Positions 19,111-29,111 of a stretch of DNA of 64,000 bases are shown here, one piece after another. The position numbers were made by a program, and so were the translations under genes. Position 1 is the first letter of the stretch. Each line of letters begins with the position of its first letter. The notes beneath the pieces are model-generated. The model had not been told where the DNA came from. It was given only the letters and a program-made list of their open reading frames with translations, and did not search any database. Source of the DNA: Clostridium sp. AM33-3 (GTDB taxonomy: Bacteria > Bacillota > Clostridia > Lachnospirales > Lachnospiraceae); assembly GCF_003480315.1 (NCBI RefSeq), contig NZ_QUIV01000011.1:31881-95880 (forward strand). The letters run 5' to 3'.

Positions 19111-19306
19111 TAAATTCGTAGAAGGCTTAAAGGCAAAATCAGCGGCTGAGTTACAGGAAGAATTAGTAGCTGCAAAGAAAGAACTTTTCAACTTAAGATT
19201 CCAGAATGCAACCAACCAGTTAGATAATACCAGCAGAATCAAAGAGGTTCGCAAGAATATCGCTAGAATTCAGACTGTTATTACAGAGAAATCTAAACTG
19301 GCTTAA
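19100..19306 (+). CDS. rpmC: Ribosomal protein L29
   Basis: A 68-residue 50S protein near the tunnel exit. The [20 protein letters not shown] and [20 protein letters not shown] segments are typical. The GTG at 19100 is chosen because an AAGGCGGTG site precedes it and it gives the common KTNKF start. The gene overlaps the end of rplP by 11 bases. Confidence 0.95.
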   Translation: MKTNKFVEGLKAKSAAELQEELVAAKKELFNLRFQNATNQLDNTSRIKEVRKNIARIQTVITEKSKLA

Positions 19307-19322
19307 GGTTTGAAAGGAGAAC

Positions 19323-19583
19323 ATGACCGTGGAAAGAAATTTAAGAAAAACCCGCGTAGGTAAAGTCGTAAGCGACAAGATGGACAAGACCATCGTTGTA
19401 GCAATCGAGGACCACATCAAACATCCTTTATACGGCAAGATCGTAAAAAAGACCGTTAAGTTAAAAGCTCATGACGAGAACAACGAGTGCGGCAAGGGTG
19501 ATACCGTTAAAGTTATGGAAACCAGACCGCTGTCCAAGGACAAGAGATGGAGACTGGTTGAGATTATCGAGAAGGCTAAATAA
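19323..19583 (+). CDS. rpsQ: Ribosomal protein S17
   Basis: An 86-residue 30S OB-fold protein. [20 protein letters not shown] and the later [13 protein letters not shown] are standard. The start ATG follows AAAGGAG. Confidence 0.97.
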   Translation: MTVERNLRKTRVGKVVSDKMDKTIVVAIEDHIKHPLYGKIVKKTVKLKAHDENNECGKGDTVKVMETRPLSKDKRWRLVEIIEKAK

Positions 19584-19607
19584 GTTATCCAGGAAGGAGT
19601 ATCAGGC

Positions 19608-19976
19608 ATGATTCAGCAGGAAACCAGACTGAAGGTTGCTGATAACACCGGCGCAAAAGAGTTACTTTGCATCCGTGTTATGGGTGGCTCTACAAGAAGA
19701 TATGCTAACATTGGTGATGTAATCGTCGCTTCCGTTAAAGATGCAACACCAGGCGGCGTTGTAAAGAAAGGCGATGTTGTGAAGGCCGTTGTAGTTCGTT
19801 CCGTTAAGGGCGCACGCAGAAAAGACGGTTCTTATATCAAGTTCGATGAGAACGCAGCAGTTATTATCAAAGATGACAAGACCCCAAGAGGAACCCGTAT
19901 CTTTGGACCGGTAGCAAGAGAATTACGTGAGAAACAGTTCATGAAGATCGTATCTCTGGCTCCGGAAGTACTGTAA
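19608..19976 (+). CDS. rplN: Ribosomal protein L14
   Basis: A 122-residue 50S protein at the subunit interface. [20 protein letters not shown] and the end [12 protein letters not shown] are diagnostic. AAGGAG lies before the ATG. Confidence 0.98.
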   Translation: MIQQETRLKVADNTGAKELLCIRVMGGSTRRYANIGDVIVASVKDATPGGVVKKGDVVKAVVVRSVKGARRKDGSYIKFDENAAVIIKDDKTPRGTRIFGPVARELREKQFMKIVSLAPEVL

Positions 19977-19989
19977 GGAGGTATTGGCT

Positions 19990-20289
19990 GTGCAGAAAAT
20001 TAAAAAAGACGACCTGGTAAAGGTTATCGCAGGTAAAGATAAAGACAAAACCGGTAAAGTCCTGAGCGTTAAGGGCGGTAAAGTTCTGGTTGAGGGCTGC
20101 AACATGGTTACCAAGCACTCCAAACCGAACGCTGCTAACCCGCAGGGCGGCATCGTAAATCAGGAAGCAGCTATGGATATTTCCAACGTTATGCTGGTTG
20201 TTGATGGCAAAGCTACCCGTGTTGGCTTTGAAGTAAAAGATGGTAAGAAAGTCCGCGTTGCAAAGGCAACCGGTAAAGTTATCGACTAA
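19990..20289 (+). CDS. rplX: Ribosomal protein L24
   Basis: A 99-residue KOW-domain 50S assembly initiator. [20 protein letters not shown] is the KOW motif, followed by [16 protein letters not shown] at 19990 is preferred to TTG at 19984: the AGGAGG at 19976-19981 is eight bases from the GTG but only two from the TTG. Confidence 0.96.
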   Translation: MQKIKKDDLVKVIAGKDKDKTGKVLSVKGGKVLVEGCNMVTKHSKPNAANPQGGIVNQEAAMDISNVMLVVDGKATRVGFEVKDGKKVRVAKATGKVID

Positions 20290-20312
20290 TTGCAGAGAGG
20301 AGGAACAGAGAG

Positions 20313-20852
20313 TTGGCTAGATTAAAAGAACAGTATCAGAGCGAGATGGTTGACGCACTGATTAAGAAATTTGGTTACAAGAACATCATGGAAGTCCCGA
20401 AGCTTGATAAGATCGTTATCAACATGGGCGTTGGTGAGGCAAAAGACAATGCTAAGGTTCTGGATTCTGCAGTTAGAGATTTAGAGCTGATCACCGGACA
20501 GAAGGCAGTTACCACCAAGGCTAAAAAGTCCGTTGCAAACTTCAAAATCAGAGAAGGTATGCCGATCGGTTGTAAGGTTACCCTTCGTGGTGAGAAGATG
20601 TACGAGTTCGTTGATCGTCTGATCAACCTGGCTCTGCCGCGTGTACGTGACTTCCGCGGTGTTAACCCGAACGCATTTGATGGCAGAGGTAACTACGCTC
20701 TGGGTATCAAAGAGCAGTTGATCTTCCCTGAGATTGAATACGATAAAGTTGACAAGGTAAGAGGTATGGATATCATCTTCGTTACCACTGCCAAGACTGA
20801 TGAAGAAGCTCGTGAACTTTTGACATTATTCAATATGCCATTTGCAAAATAA
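20313..20852 (+). CDS. rplE: Ribosomal protein L5
   Basis: A 179-residue 50S protein that binds 5S r[21 protein letters not shown] and the C-terminal [18 protein letters not shown] are diagnostic. The start is a TTG at 20313, placed eight bases after AGGAGG; no ATG fits the N-terminus. Confidence 0.97.
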   Translation: MARLKEQYQSEMVDALIKKFGYKNIMEVPKLDKIVINMGVGEAKDNAKVLDSAVRDLELITGQKAVTTKAKKSVANFKIREGMPIGCKVTLRGEKMYEFVDRLINLALPRVRDFRGVNPNAFDGRGNYALGIKEQLIFPEIEYDKVDKVRGMDIIFVTTAKTDEEARELLTLFNMPFAK

Positions 20853-20867
20853 CAGGAGGAAAGATCC

Positions 20868-21053
20868 ATGGCTAAGACTTCAATGAAGATTAAGCAGCAG
20901 CGTCCGGCGAAGTTCTCCACCAGAGAGTACAATCGTTGCAGAATCTGTGGACGTCCGCATGCATATTTAAGAAAATACGGTATCTGCCGTATCTGCTTCC
21001 GTGAGCTGGCATATAAGGGCCAGATCCCGGGCGTAAAGAAGGCAAGCTGGTAG
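20868..21053 (+). CDS. rpsN: Ribosomal protein S14, zinc (type Z) form
   Basis: A 61-residue zinc-binding S14 (also named rpsZ). The four zinc ligands are in [23 protein letters not shown] at 20868 follows AGGAGGA. A 264-base spacer with repeats separates it from rpsH. Confidence 0.97.
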   Translation: MAKTSMKIKQQRPAKFSTREYNRCRICGRPHAYLRKYGICRICFRELAYKGQIPGVKKASW

Positions 21054-21055
21054 GC

Positions 21056-21172
21056 CGAAAGCAACTTAGCGAGTCCGAGCCGCAAGGCGACGGACAAGCT
21101 TAGTGCGAGGCCCATCGCGAACCTTAGCAAGTGCAAGCCGCAAGGCGCCGCGCGCGCTTAGTTGAGCGATGC
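21056..21172 (+). repeat. Intergenic palindromic element, copy 2
   Basis: Same plan as the element at 16232-16322. The first unit has flanks CTTAGCGAG and CTTAGTGCGAG around GTCCG-A-GCC-GCAA-GGC-GA-CGGAC. The second has CCATCGCGAACCTTAGC and CTTAGTTGAGCGATG around another GCC-GCAA-GGC hairpin. GGCC at both ends brackets the first unit, CATCGC/GCGATG the second. The conserved flanks and variable stems argue for a mobile or structural repeat. Confidence 0.72.
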
Positions 21173-21218
21173 TGCTGACTGTGAGAAATTACAGTTCAAG
21201 CAAATCAGCAGATGTCCC

Positions 21219-21262
21219 TCCCGAAACTTATGAGCCCCTGCGGCTTCGTAAGTTTCGAAGGA
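21219..21262 (+). other. Hairpin before rpsH
   Basis: CGAAACTTAT...GTAAGTTTCG arms (about 21222-21231 and 21249-21259) with GAGCC/GGCTTC inside. No T-run follows. It lies in the spacer between the repeat element and the rpsH ribosome binding site. Confidence 0.5.
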
Positions 21263-21317
21263 GTGAGGTCCAACAAAAAGGAAACCAACTAACAATATTA
21301 AGGAGGAATTATCCATC

Positions 21318-21719
21318 ATGACTATGAGTGATCCGATCGCAGATATGCTTACAAGAATCCGTAACGCAAACACTGCTAAACATGACACTGTTGACGTACC
21401 GTCTTCCAAGATGAAGCTTGCTATTGCAGACATCCTGGTAAAAGAGGGTTACATTCAGAAATACGATATCGTTGAGGACGGCGCATTCAAGACTATCCAC
21501 ATCACCTTAAAGTATGGTGCAGATAAGAATGAGAAGATCATCAGCGGCATCAAGAGAATTTCCAAACCGGGTCTGCGTGTATACGCAAACAAAGAGGATC
21601 TCCCGAGAGTACTTGGCGGTCTGGGAATCGCAATCATTTCTACCAACCAGGGCGTTATCACCGATAAGGAAGCACGTCGTCTGGGCGTAGGCGGAGAGGT
21701 ATTAGCATTCGTTTGGTAA
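21318..21719 (+). CDS. rpsH: Ribosomal protein S8
   Basis: A 133-residue 30S protein binding helix 21 of 16S rRNA; in E. coli it is the repressor of the spc operon. [19 protein letters not shown] and the C-terminal [22 protein letters not shown] are diagnostic. ATG at 21318 is 11 bases after AGGAGG; ATG at 21324 would be too far. Confidence 0.98.
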   Translation: MTMSDPIADMLTRIRNANTAKHDTVDVPSSKMKLAIADILVKEGYIQKYDIVEDGAFKTIHITLKYGADKNEKIISGIKRISKPGLRVYANKEDLPRVLGGLGIAIISTNQGVITDKEARRLGVGGEVLAFVW

Positions 21720-21764
21720 TTCGTTGCCGCGAAGCTACTTCTATATATTATGTAACTGAAAACA

Positions 21765-21785
21765 GAAAACGCACAGAGCGTTTTC
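21765..21785 (+). other. Hairpin before rplF
   Basis: Perfect GAAAACGC / GCGTTTTC stem with loop ACAGA (21765-21785), 27 bases before the rplF ATG and without a T-run. Function unclear. Confidence 0.5.
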
Positions 21786-21812
21786 CGAAAATTTAAGTAG
21801 GAGGTAAATGGC

Positions 21813-22355
21813 ATGTCACGTATCGGAAGAATGCCAATCGCAATCCCGGCAGGCGTAACTGTAACGATTGCAGAGAATAATAAAGTGACTGTAAAAGGTC
21901 CTAAGGGAACCCTTGAGAGAGAGTTACCGGTAGAGATGGACATCAAGGAAGAAGATGGACATATTGTTGTAACCAGACCGAATGACTTAAAGAAGATGAA
22001 ATCTTTACACGGTCTGACCAGAACCCTGATCAATAACATGGTTGTTGGTGTTACCGCTGGCTACGAGAAAGTTCTGGAAGTAAACGGTGTAGGTTACAGA
22101 GCATCTAAGCAGGGCAAGAAATTAACCCTTAACCTGGGCTATTCCCATCCGGTAGAGATGGAAGATCCGGAAGGTCTTGAGACTGTTCTGGACGGTCAGA
22201 ATAAGATCACGGTTAAAGGTATCGATAAAGAGAAAGTTGGCCAGTACGCTGCAGAGATCAGAGACAAGAGAAGACCTGAGCCGTATAAGGGCAAGGGTAT
22301 CAAGTATGCTGATGAGACTATCAGACGTAAAGTTGGTAAGACTGGTAAGAAATAA
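21813..22355 (+). CDS. rplF: Ribosomal protein L6
   Basis: A 180-residue 50S protein near the factor-binding site. [24 protein letters not shown] and the C-terminal [16 protein letters not shown] are diagnostic. AGGAGG precedes the ATG. Confidence 0.98.
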   Translation: MSRIGRMPIAIPAGVTVTIAENNKVTVKGPKGTLERELPVEMDIKEEDGHIVVTRPNDLKKMKSLHGLTRTLINNMVVGVTAGYEKVLEVNGVGYRASKQGKKLTLNLGYSHPVEMEDPEGLETVLDGQNKITVKGIDKEKVGQYAAEIRDKRRPEPYKGKGIKYADETIRRKVGKTGKK

Positions 22356-22372
22356 TTAAGGAGAGTACAAAG

Positions 22373-22741
22373 ATGGTTAGTAAGAAATCAAGAAGCGAAA
22401 TTCGCGTTAAAAAGCATACCAGATTACGTAATCGCTTTGCAGGTACTGCAGAGAGACCGCGTCTGGCTGTTTTCAGAAGTAATAATCATATGTATGCTCA
22501 GATTATTGACGACTCAGTCGGCAATACTCTGGTAGCAGCATCCACCAATGAGAAGGCAGTTAAGGCTGAGCTTGAGCACACCAATGACACTGCAGCAGCA
22601 ACTTATGTTGGAACTCTGATCGCTAAGAGAGCTCTGGAGAAGGGTATCGAGGAAGTCGTTTTCGATAGAGGCGGTTTCATTTACCAGGGTAAGATCCAGG
22701 CACTCGCAGACGCAGCTCGTGAAGCTGGTCTGAAATTCTAG
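22373..22741 (+). CDS. rplR: Ribosomal protein L18
   Basis: A 122-residue 50S protein that binds 5S r[23 protein letters not shown] and [20 protein letters not shown] are typical. It lies 17 bases after rplF. Confidence 0.98.
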   Translation: MVSKKSRSEIRVKKHTRLRNRFAGTAERPRLAVFRSNNHMYAQIIDDSVGNTLVAASTNEKAVKAELEHTNDTAAATYVGTLIAKRALEKGIEEVVFDRGGFIYQGKIQALADAAREAGLKF

Positions 22742-22757
22742 TAGAGAGGAGAACGGC

Positions 22758-23267
22758 ATGAAGCGTACAATTATTGACCCAAGTCAGTTTGAATTAAATG
22801 ACAACGTAGTAGCAATCAAGCGTGTATCCAAAACCGTAAAAGGTGGACGTACCATGAGATTCTCTGCTCTGGTAGTAGTAGGTGATGGCAATGGTCACGT
22901 AGGTGCAGGTCTTGGTAAGGCTGGTGAGGTTCCGGAGGCAATCCGCAAAGGAAGAGAAGCAGCTATGAAGAACCTGGTAGAGATTCCGGTTGACGAGAAC
23001 AAGAGTATCCCGCACGACCACATCTGCAAGTTCGGCAGCTCTTCTGTACTGTTAAAGAAGGCTCCGGAAGGTACTGGTATCATCGCTGGTGGTCCGGCTC
23101 GTTCCGTACTGGAGCTTGCTGGTATCAAGAACATCCGTGCTAAGTCTTTAGGCTCCAACAACAAGACCAACGTTGTTCTTGCAGTGATCAACGGTCTGAC
23201 TCAGCTTAAGACTCCGGAAGAGTATGCAAGACTTCGCGGCAAATCTGTTGAAGAGATCTTAGGCTAA
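22758..23267 (+). CDS. rpsE: Ribosomal protein S5
   Basis: A 169-residue 30S protein important for decoding accuracy; the spectinomycin-site loop is in [38 protein letters not shown] follows. AGAGGAG precedes the ATG. Confidence 0.98.
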   Translation: MKRTIIDPSQFELNDNVVAIKRVSKTVKGGRTMRFSALVVVGDGNGHVGAGLGKAGEVPEAIRKGREAAMKNLVEIPVDENKSIPHDHICKFGSSSVLLKKAPEGTGIIAGGPARSVLELAGIKNIRAKSLGSNNKTNVVLAVINGLTQLKTPEEYARLRGKSVEEILG

Positions 23268-23280
23268 GGAGGGTAATGAA

Positions 23281-23463
23281 ATGGCAGAGAAGTTAAAAGT
23301 AACGTTAGTCAAATCCCCGATCGGTGCTATCCCGAAGCAGAAAGCTACCGTAGAGGCTCTGGGCCTGAAGAAAGTCAACAAGACTGTTGAACTTCCGGAT
23401 AACGAGGCTGTCAGAGGTATGATCTGGCACGTAAAGCATTTAGTTAAGGTAGAAGAAATCTAA
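23281..23463 (+). CDS. rpmD: Ribosomal protein L30
   Basis: A 60-residue 50S protein. [20 protein letters not shown] and the later [16 protein letters not shown] are typical. It lies 13 bases after rpsE behind AAGGAGG. Confidence 0.97.
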   Translation: MAEKLKVTLVKSPIGAIPKQKATVEALGLKKVNKTVELPDNEAVRGMIWHVKHLVKVEEI

Positions 23464-23489
23464 TTATAGAAGTAAGGAGGTGCAGTGCA

Positions 23490-23930
23490 ATGGATTTATC
23501 CAATTTACAGCCTGCTGTTGGTTCTAAACATAGTGATAATTTCAGAAGAGGACGCGGTCACGCTTCCGGAAACGGCAAAACTGCTGGTAAGGGCCACAAG
23601 GGTCAGAAAGCACGTTCTGGCGCACCGAGACCTGGTTTCGAGGGTGGTCAGATGCCGTTATACAGACGTCTCCCGAAGAGAGGCTTCAAGAATCGTAACA
23701 CCAAAGTTATCGTTGGTATCAATGTAAGCGCTTTAGAGTGCTTCGAGAACGATGCAGTTGTTACTGTTGAGACTCTTCTTGAGAGCGGAATCGTTAAGAA
23801 TCCGAGAGATGGCGTCAAGATCCTGGGTAACGGAGAACTGACCAAAAAGCTGACCGTAAAGGCAGATGCATTCAGTGAGGGTGCGAAGGCTAAAATTGAA
23901 GCTTTAGGTGGAACCTGCGAGGTGATCTAA
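23490..23930 (+). CDS. rplO: Ribosomal protein L15
   Basis: A 146-residue 50S protein. The glycine-rich start [20 protein letters not shown] and the [15 protein letters not shown] segment are diagnostic. AAGGAGG precedes the ATG. SecY begins one base after its stop, so the two are coupled. Confidence 0.98.
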   Translation: MDLSNLQPAVGSKHSDNFRRGRGHASGNGKTAGKGHKGQKARSGAPRPGFEGGQMPLYRRLPKRGFKNRNTKVIVGINVSALECFENDAVVTVETLLESGIVKNPRDGVKILGNGELTKKLTVKADAFSEGAKAKIEALGGTCEVI

Positions 23931-23931
23931 T

Positions 23932-25251
23932 ATGTTAAAGACACTCCGAAATGCATGGAAGATCAAGGAGATCAGAACAAAACTGATCTTCACCTTCCTC
24001 ATGCTGGTGGTCATCCGTTTTGGATCTGAACTGCCGATTCCTGGAGTTAAGACGGACTTTTTCGCGAATTTCTTCGCGAATCAGTCCACTGATGCATTTG
24101 GATTTTTCAATGCGATGACAGGTGGATCCTTCTCCTCCATGTCTATTTTCGCACTGAGCATCACCCCGTACATTACATCTTCTATTATCATGCAGCTGCT
24201 CACGATCGCAATTCCGAAGCTGGAAGAGATGCAGCGTGACGGCGAGGATGGCCGTAAGAAGATTGCAGAGTACACCCGTTACTTAACGGTTGGGCTTGCA
24301 CTGATCGAGTCCATCGGTATGGCAGTCGGTTTCGGCGGCCAGGGACTTTTGATCAATTACAATGTATGGAGCGTGGTTATTGCAGTCGCTACCATGACTG
24401 CAGGAAGCGCATTCCTGATGTGGATCGGTGAGCGTATTACTGAGAAGGGCGTGGGCAATGGTATTTCCATCGTCCTGCTGTTCAATATCGTATCTTCTCT
24501 CCCACAGGATGTGAACACCCTGTACACCAGATTCTTAAGCAACAGCAAGAATATCGGATCAACTGTGCTGATCGTGCTCATCATGCTTGCGGTTACCGCA
24601 GCCATGGTTGTGTTCGTAATCATCCTTCAGGATGGTGAGCGCAGAATCCCGGTCCAGTATTCCAAAAAGATGGTTGGCAGAAAGTTAGTGGGCGGCCAGG
24701 CTTCCCACATTCCGTTAAAGGTGAACACCGCAGGTGTCATCCCGGTAATCTTTGCTTCCTCCATCATGTCCTTCCCGATTGTGATCGCACAGTTTTTCCA
24801 TCCGGATTACACCACTATCGGCGGTAAAATCCTGATGGTTCTGAACTCATCTTACTGGTTCAGACCGGAGATGCCGGCATATTCTGTGGGACTGGTGATT
24901 TACCTTGTATTGATCGTGCTTTTCGCATATTTCTATACATCCATCACCTTCAATCCGCTGGAAGTGGCAAACAATATGAAGAAGTCCGGCGGTTTCATCC
25001 CGGGTGTCCGCCCAGGTAAACCGACTTCCGAATATCTTGACAAGATCTTAAATTACATCGTATTCATCGGTGCAGTTGGCCTGATCATTGTCAGCGTTAT
25101 CCCGATCATCATTTCCGGAGTATTCACGGTAAGCCGTCTGTCCTTCATGGGTACTTCCCTGATCATTATCGTCAGTGTTATCCTGGAGACCATCAAGGCT
25201 ATTGAATCCCAGATGATCGTTAGAAATTACAAAGGCTTTTTAAATGATTAA
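23932..25251 (+). CDS. secY: Preprotein translocase subunit SecY
   Basis: The 439-residue channel of the Sec translocon in the cytoplasmic membrane, with ten predicted membrane segments. Seen: [21 protein letters not shown] at TM1, the plug region after it, [31 protein letters not shown] in the cytoplasmic loop, and [20 protein letters not shown]. It follows rplO directly, the normal spc-operon place. Confidence 0.98.
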   Translation: MLKTLRNAWKIKEIRTKLIFTFLMLVVIRFGSELPIPGVKTDFFANFFANQSTDAFGFFNAMTGGSFSSMSIFALSITPYITSSIIMQLLTIAIPKLEEMQRDGEDGRKKIAEYTRYLTVGLALIESIGMAVGFGGQGLLINYNVWSVVIAVATMTAGSAFLMWIGERITEKGVGNGISIVLLFNIVSSLPQDVNTLYTRFLSNSKNIGSTVLIVLIMLAVTAAMVVFVIILQDGERRIPVQYSKKMVGRKLVGGQASHIPLKVNTAGVIPVIFASSIMSFPIVIAQFFHPDYTTIGGKILMVLNSSYWFRPEMPAYSVGLVIYLVLIVLFAYFYTSITFNPLEVANNMKKSGGFIPGVRPGKPTSEYLDKILNYIVFIGAVGLIIVSVIPIIISGVFTVSRLSFMGTSLIIIVSVILETIKAIESQMIVRNYKGFLND

Positions 25252-25302
25252 GCGTTCGTAAGAGAAAGCTGCTGCCCATATGCGTGCAGCAGCTTCTTTT
25301 GT

Positions 25303-25350
25303 ATAACAGGAAATTGCGTCCTGTCATAGAGGGACGCCCTGCGAGGAGGA
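25303..25350 (+). repeat. Hairpin element with AATTGCG loop upstream of adk
   Basis: ACAGGA / TCCTGT arms around loop AATTGCG (about 25306-25325), then GCGTCC...GGGACGC pairing options and a GCGAGGAGG that is also the adk ribosome binding site. Arms covary with the copy before proS at 3527-3547, while the loop is kept except for A/G. Confidence 0.5.
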
Positions 25351-25358
25351 TTAACCAG

Positions 25359-26003
25359 ATGAAGATCATCATGTTAGGTGCTCCGGGCGCCGGCAAAGGC
25401 ACCCAGGCAAAGAAGATTGCAGCGAAATATGGTATTCCGCATATCTCTACCGGAGATATTTTCCGTGCAAATATCAAGGGCGGTACAGAGCTGGGTATGA
25501 AGGCGAAGTCTTACATGGATCAGGGACAGCTTGTTCCGGATGATGTTACCATCGGCATGCTGTTAGACCGTATTGCAGAGGCTGACTGCGAGAACGGATA
25601 TGTGCTGGACGGTTTCCCGAGAACCATTCCGCAGGCAGAGAGCCTGACAGAAGCACTTGACAAGCTGGGACAGAAGATGGATTTCGCAATTGATGTTGAT
25701 GTACCGGATGAGTCCATTATCAACCGTATGTCAGGCAGAAGAGCATGCCTCTCCTGCGGAGCTACCTACCACATCGTTTACAATCCGACCAGAGTAGAAG
25801 GTGTCTGTGACGCATGCGGCCAGAAGCTGGTACTGCGTGACGATGACAAGCCAGAGACAGTTAAGAAACGTCTGACGGTATATCATGACCAGACCCAGCC
25901 GCTGATCGAGTATTATAAGAAGGCTGGAATCCTGAAGTCTGTAGACGGAACACAGGATTTGAACAAAGTATTTGAGGACATCGAAGCTGTCCTGGAGGCG
26001 TAA
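25359..26003 (+). CDS. adk: Adenylate kinase, zinc-lid form
   Basis: A 214-residue enzyme for AMP + ATP = 2 ADP. The P-loop is [10 protein letters not shown]; the AMP-binding HISTGDIFR and DGFPRTIPQ follow. The LID domain has four cysteines (CLSCGATYH and CDACGQK) for structural zinc, as in Gram-positive forms. ATG at 25359 is set by the GCGAGGAGG site and the P-loop position. Confidence 0.97.
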   Translation: MKIIMLGAPGAGKGTQAKKIAAKYGIPHISTGDIFRANIKGGTELGMKAKSYMDQGQLVPDDVTIGMLLDRIAEADCENGYVLDGFPRTIPQAESLTEALDKLGQKMDFAIDVDVPDESIINRMSGRRACLSCGATYHIVYNPTRVEGVCDACGQKLVLRDDDKPETVKKRLTVYHDQTQPLIEYYKKAGILKSVDGTQDLNKVFEDIEAVLEA

Positions 26004-26004
26004 T

Positions 26005-26754
26005 ATGTCAGTAACGATCAAATCCGCAAGAGAGATTGAACTGATGCGGGAGGCCGGAAGAATTCTGGCAAAGGTTCATGAGGAACTGGGAAAGGCGATT
26101 CATCCGGGCATGTCCACACTGGACATTGACCGACTGGGCGAGAAGCTGATCCGTGAGTTCGGATGTGTGCCTTCCTTTAAGAACTACAATGGCTATCCTG
26201 CGTCCATCTGTGTATCAGTGAATGATGAAGTGGTACACGGTATCCCGAACAAGCACCATATTATCAGGGAAGGCGATATCGTCAGCTTGGATGCGGGTGT
26301 TATCTACAAAGGATATCATTCTGATGCAGCCAGAACCCATGCGGTTGGCATCATCAGTCCGGAAGCGCAGAAGCTTATCGATGTTACCAGACAATCTTTC
26401 TTTGAGGGGATTAAGTTCGCGAAAGCTGGCAATCATCTCAATGATATCTCTTCCGCAATCCAGGCTTATGCAGAAAGCTTCGGATACGGTGTTGTCCGCG
26501 ATCTGGTGGGCCACGGTATCGGAACCCATCTGCATGAGGAGCCGGAGGTGCCGAACTTTGCACAGAAGCGCAAGGGCATCAAACTGGTTCCTGGAATGAC
26601 ACTGGCCGTTGAGCCTATGATCAACATCGGAACCCCGAATGTAGTCTGGATGGATGATGACTGGACGGTGGTCACAAAAGACCACAGTCTGTCTGCTCAC
26701 TATGAGAACACCATCCTCATTACGGAGGGTGAGCCGGAGATCTTATCTCTGTAA
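26005..26754 (+). CDS. map: Methionine aminopeptidase type I
   Basis: A 249-residue metalloenzyme that removes the N-terminal methionine. Metal ligands lie in SLDAGVIYKGYHSDAARTH (two Asp), GHGIGTHLHEEPEVPN (His), the PMINIG Glu region and the terminal HYENTILITE Glu. The ATG at 26005 starts one base after the adk stop, so translation is coupled. Confidence 0.97.
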   Translation: MSVTIKSAREIELMREAGRILAKVHEELGKAIHPGMSTLDIDRLGEKLIREFGCVPSFKNYNGYPASICVSVNDEVVHGIPNKHHIIREGDIVSLDAGVIYKGYHSDAARTHAVGIISPEAQKLIDVTRQSFFEGIKFAKAGNHLNDISSAIQAYAESFGYGVVRDLVGHGIGTHLHEEPEVPNFAQKRKGIKLVPGMTLAVEPMINIGTPNVVWMDDDWTVVTKDHSLSAHYENTILITEGEPEILSL

Positions 26755-26766
26755 AGGCGGTGTGCG

Positions 26767-27018
26767 ATGAAAATGGAGCTGTACTGTCCGGTAAGATCTC
26801 TCGCCGGACATGACAAAAACCAGTATTTTATCATAGTATCCGATGAAGGGGAATACATTACCATGGCAAATGGAACCACCCGCAAGGTGGATGACCCGAA
26901 GCGGAAAAACAAGAAACATATTCAGGCAGGGAAGACGCCGCTTTTTGCGGCGCTTCCCACTGATGAAGAAATCCGAAGCGAGCTTAAAACCTGGGTGGAA
27001 AGCCACGGTTATATGTAG
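26767..27018 (+). CDS. KOW-domain RNA-binding protein (L14e-like)
   Basis: An 83-residue basic protein between map and infA, a position held by the KOW-domain L14e/L6e/L27e-like proteins in many Clostridia. The KOW-like part is [20 protein letters not shown], followed by a Lys-rich stretch ([12 protein letters not shown]). Probable rRNA contact is inferred from family and operon. ATG at 26767 follows AAAGGCGG; ATG at 26773 is an alternative. Confidence 0.85.
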   Translation: MKMELYCPVRSLAGHDKNQYFIIVSDEGEYITMANGTTRKVDDPKRKNKKHIQAGKTPLFAALPTDEEIRSELKTWVESHGYM

Positions 27019-27032
27019 GAGGAATTGATTAC

Positions 27033-27251
27033 ATGTCTAAAGCAGATGTTATTGAAATTGAGGGAACTGTTGTTGAGAAGCTGCCGAACGCAATGTTCCA
27101 GGTAGAGTTAGAGAACGGTCATCAGGTACTGGCTCATATCAGCGGCAAGCTGCGTATGAACTACATCCGTATCCTGCCGGGTGACAAGGTTACCCTTGAG
27201 ATGTCTCCGTATGATTTAAGCAAGGGCAGAATCATCTGGAGAGATAAATAA
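27033..27251 (+). CDS. infA: Translation initiation factor IF-1
   Basis: A 72-residue OB-fold factor that binds the 30S A site. [20 protein letters not shown] and [15 protein letters not shown] are diagnostic. TAGGAGG precedes the ATG by seven bases. Confidence 0.98.
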   Translation: MSKADVIEIEGTVVEKLPNAMFQVELENGHQVLAHISGKLRMNYIRILPGDKVTLEMSPYDLSKGRIIWRDK

Positions 27252-27310
27252 GGTTATAGAAGCATTCGCTTTTATAAATAAAAAATAGGGAAAAATATTT
27301 TGAAAAACAC

Positions 27311-27339
27311 TTGCATAAAAGAAACCATAATGTTATAAT
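27311..27339 (+). promoter_or_regulatory. Internal promoter for rpmJ to rplQ
   Basis: TTGCAT (27311-27316), 17-bp spacer, TATAAT (27334-27339). It would separate expression of the alpha operon from the spc genes upstream. Confidence 0.8.
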
Positions 27340-27345
27340 ATCATG

Positions 27346-27444
27346 GCGACTTTGTTGAGATGCTGGGCGAAGTTTGTCTAAAATTAGTCCGGCTGTACCA
27401 ATATATCTGGACAGATATATGCAACTGTAGAAAGGAGAATTGCC
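27346..27444 (+). ncRNA. Leader of the alpha operon
   Basis: About 100 bases of transcribed leader. A hairpin of ATATATCTG / CAGATATAT lies at 27401-27420, flanked by CTGTACCAAT (27393-27402) and CTGTAGAAAGGAG, the latter containing the rpmJ ribosome binding site. The S10 leader has the same CTGTACCAAT (14135-14144) and a CTGTAGTAAAGAG soon after. S4 or another alpha-operon protein would be the expected regulator; none is proven. Confidence 0.5.
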
Positions 27445-27558
27445 GTGAAGGTGAGATCATCAGTAAAACCGATTTGCGAAAAGTGCAAAATCATCAAACG
27501 CAAAGGCAGTATCAGAGTAATCTGTGAAAATCCTAAGCACAAACAGAGACAAGGTTAA
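27445..27558 (+). CDS. rpmJ: Ribosomal protein L36
   Basis: A 37-residue zinc-binding 50S protein. [20 protein letters not shown] and the later C...NPKHKQRQG give the four-ligand pattern of the zinc form. The start is a GTG at 27445 behind AAAGGAG. It lies between infA and rpsM as usual. Confidence 0.97.
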   Translation: MKVRSSVKPICEKCKIIKRKGSIRVICENPKHKQRQG

Positions 27559-27589
27559 AAACAAAAAGTTATAGGAGGTTACGACGCAA

Positions 27590-27958
27590 ATGGCTCGTAT
27601 TTCAGGTGTTGATTTACCAAGAGAAAAACGTGTTGAAATCGGTCTGACTTACATCTACGGAATCGGTAGAACAAGTGCAAACCGTATCCTTGCTGAGGCT
27701 GGCGTTAATCCTGACACCCGTGTTAAGGATCTGACCGATGACGAAGTGAAGAAGCTGGCAGCTGTTATTGCTGACACTCAGACTGTTGAGGGTGATCTTC
27801 GCAGAGAGATCGCTATGAACATCAAGAGACTGCAGGAGATTGGCTGCTATCGCGGAATCCGTCATAGAAAAGGTCTCCCGGTTCGTGGTCAGAAGACCAA
27901 AACCAATGCAAGAACCCGCAAAGGTCCTCGTAAGACTGTTGCAAACAAGAAGAAATAA
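27590..27958 (+). CDS. rpsM: Ribosomal protein S13
   Basis: A 122-residue 30S head protein that contacts the P-site tRNA and L5. [20 protein letters not shown] and the tail [18 protein letters not shown] are diagnostic. TAGGAGG precedes the ATG. Confidence 0.98.
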   Translation: MARISGVDLPREKRVEIGLTYIYGIGRTSANRILAEAGVNPDTRVKDLTDDEVKKLAAVIADTQTVEGDLRREIAMNIKRLQEIGCYRGIRHRKGLPVRGQKTKTNARTRKGPRKTVANKKK

Positions 27959-28046
27959 GTAATTCGTAACATTATGTAGAATCACGTTGCATGTTTTAAA
28001 AACAGGAAACAGGATTCGGAAATTCAAGAAAGTAGGTTAGTTTAAA

Positions 28047-28448
28047 ATGGCTAAAAAAGTGTCCACTGCAAAAAAAGTGACAAAAAAGCGCGTAAAGAAA
28101 AACGTTGAACGCGGACAGGCACATATCCAGTCTTCTTTTAACAACACCATCGTTACCTTAACCGATGCACAGGGTAACGCGTTGTCTTGGGCAAGTGCCG
28201 GTGGTTTGGGATTTAGAGGTTCAAGGAAATCTACTCCATATGCAGCTCAGATGGCTGCAGAAACTGCCGCTAAAGCAGCTTTAGTACATGGTTTAAAATC
28301 TGTAGACGTTATGGTTAAAGGACCTGGTTCAGGCCGTGAGGCAGCAATTCGTGCGCTTTCCGCATGCGGTATTGAGGTAACTAGCATTAAGGACGTAACT
28401 CCGGTTCCACATAACGGATGTCGCCCGCCAAAACGTAGAAGAGTCTAA
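28047..28448 (+). CDS. rpsK: Ribosomal protein S11
   Basis: A 133-residue 30S platform protein. [33 protein letters not shown] and the end [13 protein letters not shown] are diagnostic. The basic N-terminal tail is long but within the normal range. Confidence 0.98.
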   Translation: MAKKVSTAKKVTKKRVKKNVERGQAHIQSSFNNTIVTLTDAQGNALSWASAGGLGFRGSRKSTPYAAQMAAETAAKAALVHGLKSVDVMVKGPGSGREAAIRALSACGIEVTSIKDVTPVPHNGCRPPKRRRV

Positions 28449-28464
28449 TTAGGAGGTACTAAAA

Positions 28465-29058
28465 GTGGCAGTAGATAGAGTTCCTGTTCTTAAAAGATGC
28501 AGATCTCTTGGTTTAGATCCGATCTATTTAGGAATTGATAAAAAATCAAACAGAGAATTAAAAAGAGCTAACAGAAAAGTAAGTGAGTATGGTCTCCAGT
28601 TACGTGAGAAGCAGAAAGCAAAATTCATCTATGGCGTATTAGAGAAACCGTTCCGTAACTACTACACCAAGGCTGAGAAGATGGAAGGCCAGACTGGTGA
28701 GAACATGATGATCCTTCTGGAGCGCAGACTGGACAACGTTGTATTCCGTATGGGATTCGGCCGCACCAGACGCGAGACCAGACAGATGGTAGATCACAAG
28801 CACATCCTCGTAAACGGCAAATGTGTAAACATTCCGTCCTACCTGGTAAAAGCTGGTGACGTAATCGAAGTAAAAGAGAAAGCTAAATCTTCTCAGAGAT
28901 ACAAAGATGCTCTTGAGGTAACTGCAGGACGTCTGGTTCCGGCTTGGCTGGATGTTGACCAGGAGAATCTGCGCGGTACCGTAAAAGAGCTTCCGTCCAG
29001 AGATGAGATTGATGTTCCGGTAAACGAGATGCTTATCGTCGAGTTGTACTCCAAATAA
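28465..29058 (+). CDS. rpsD: Ribosomal protein S4
   Basis: A 197-residue 30S assembly protein and, in several bacteria, an autoregulator of the alpha operon. The S4 RNA-binding domain is [20 protein letters not shown] and [13 protein letters not shown]. There is no N-terminal Cys4 zinc knuckle. GTG start at 28465 lies behind AGGAGG. Confidence 0.97.
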   Translation: MAVDRVPVLKRCRSLGLDPIYLGIDKKSNRELKRANRKVSEYGLQLREKQKAKFIYGVLEKPFRNYYTKAEKMEGQTGENMMILLERRLDNVVFRMGFGRTRRETRQMVDHKHILVNGKCVNIPSYLVKAGDVIEVKEKAKSSQRYKDALEVTAGRLVPAWLDVDQENLRGTVKELPSRDEIDVPVNEMLIVELYSK

Positions 29059-29111
29059 TTAAGAGTACCAATTTCCCTCGATAGAAGAACCCAAAAGGAG
29101 GGGCTAGAGTC

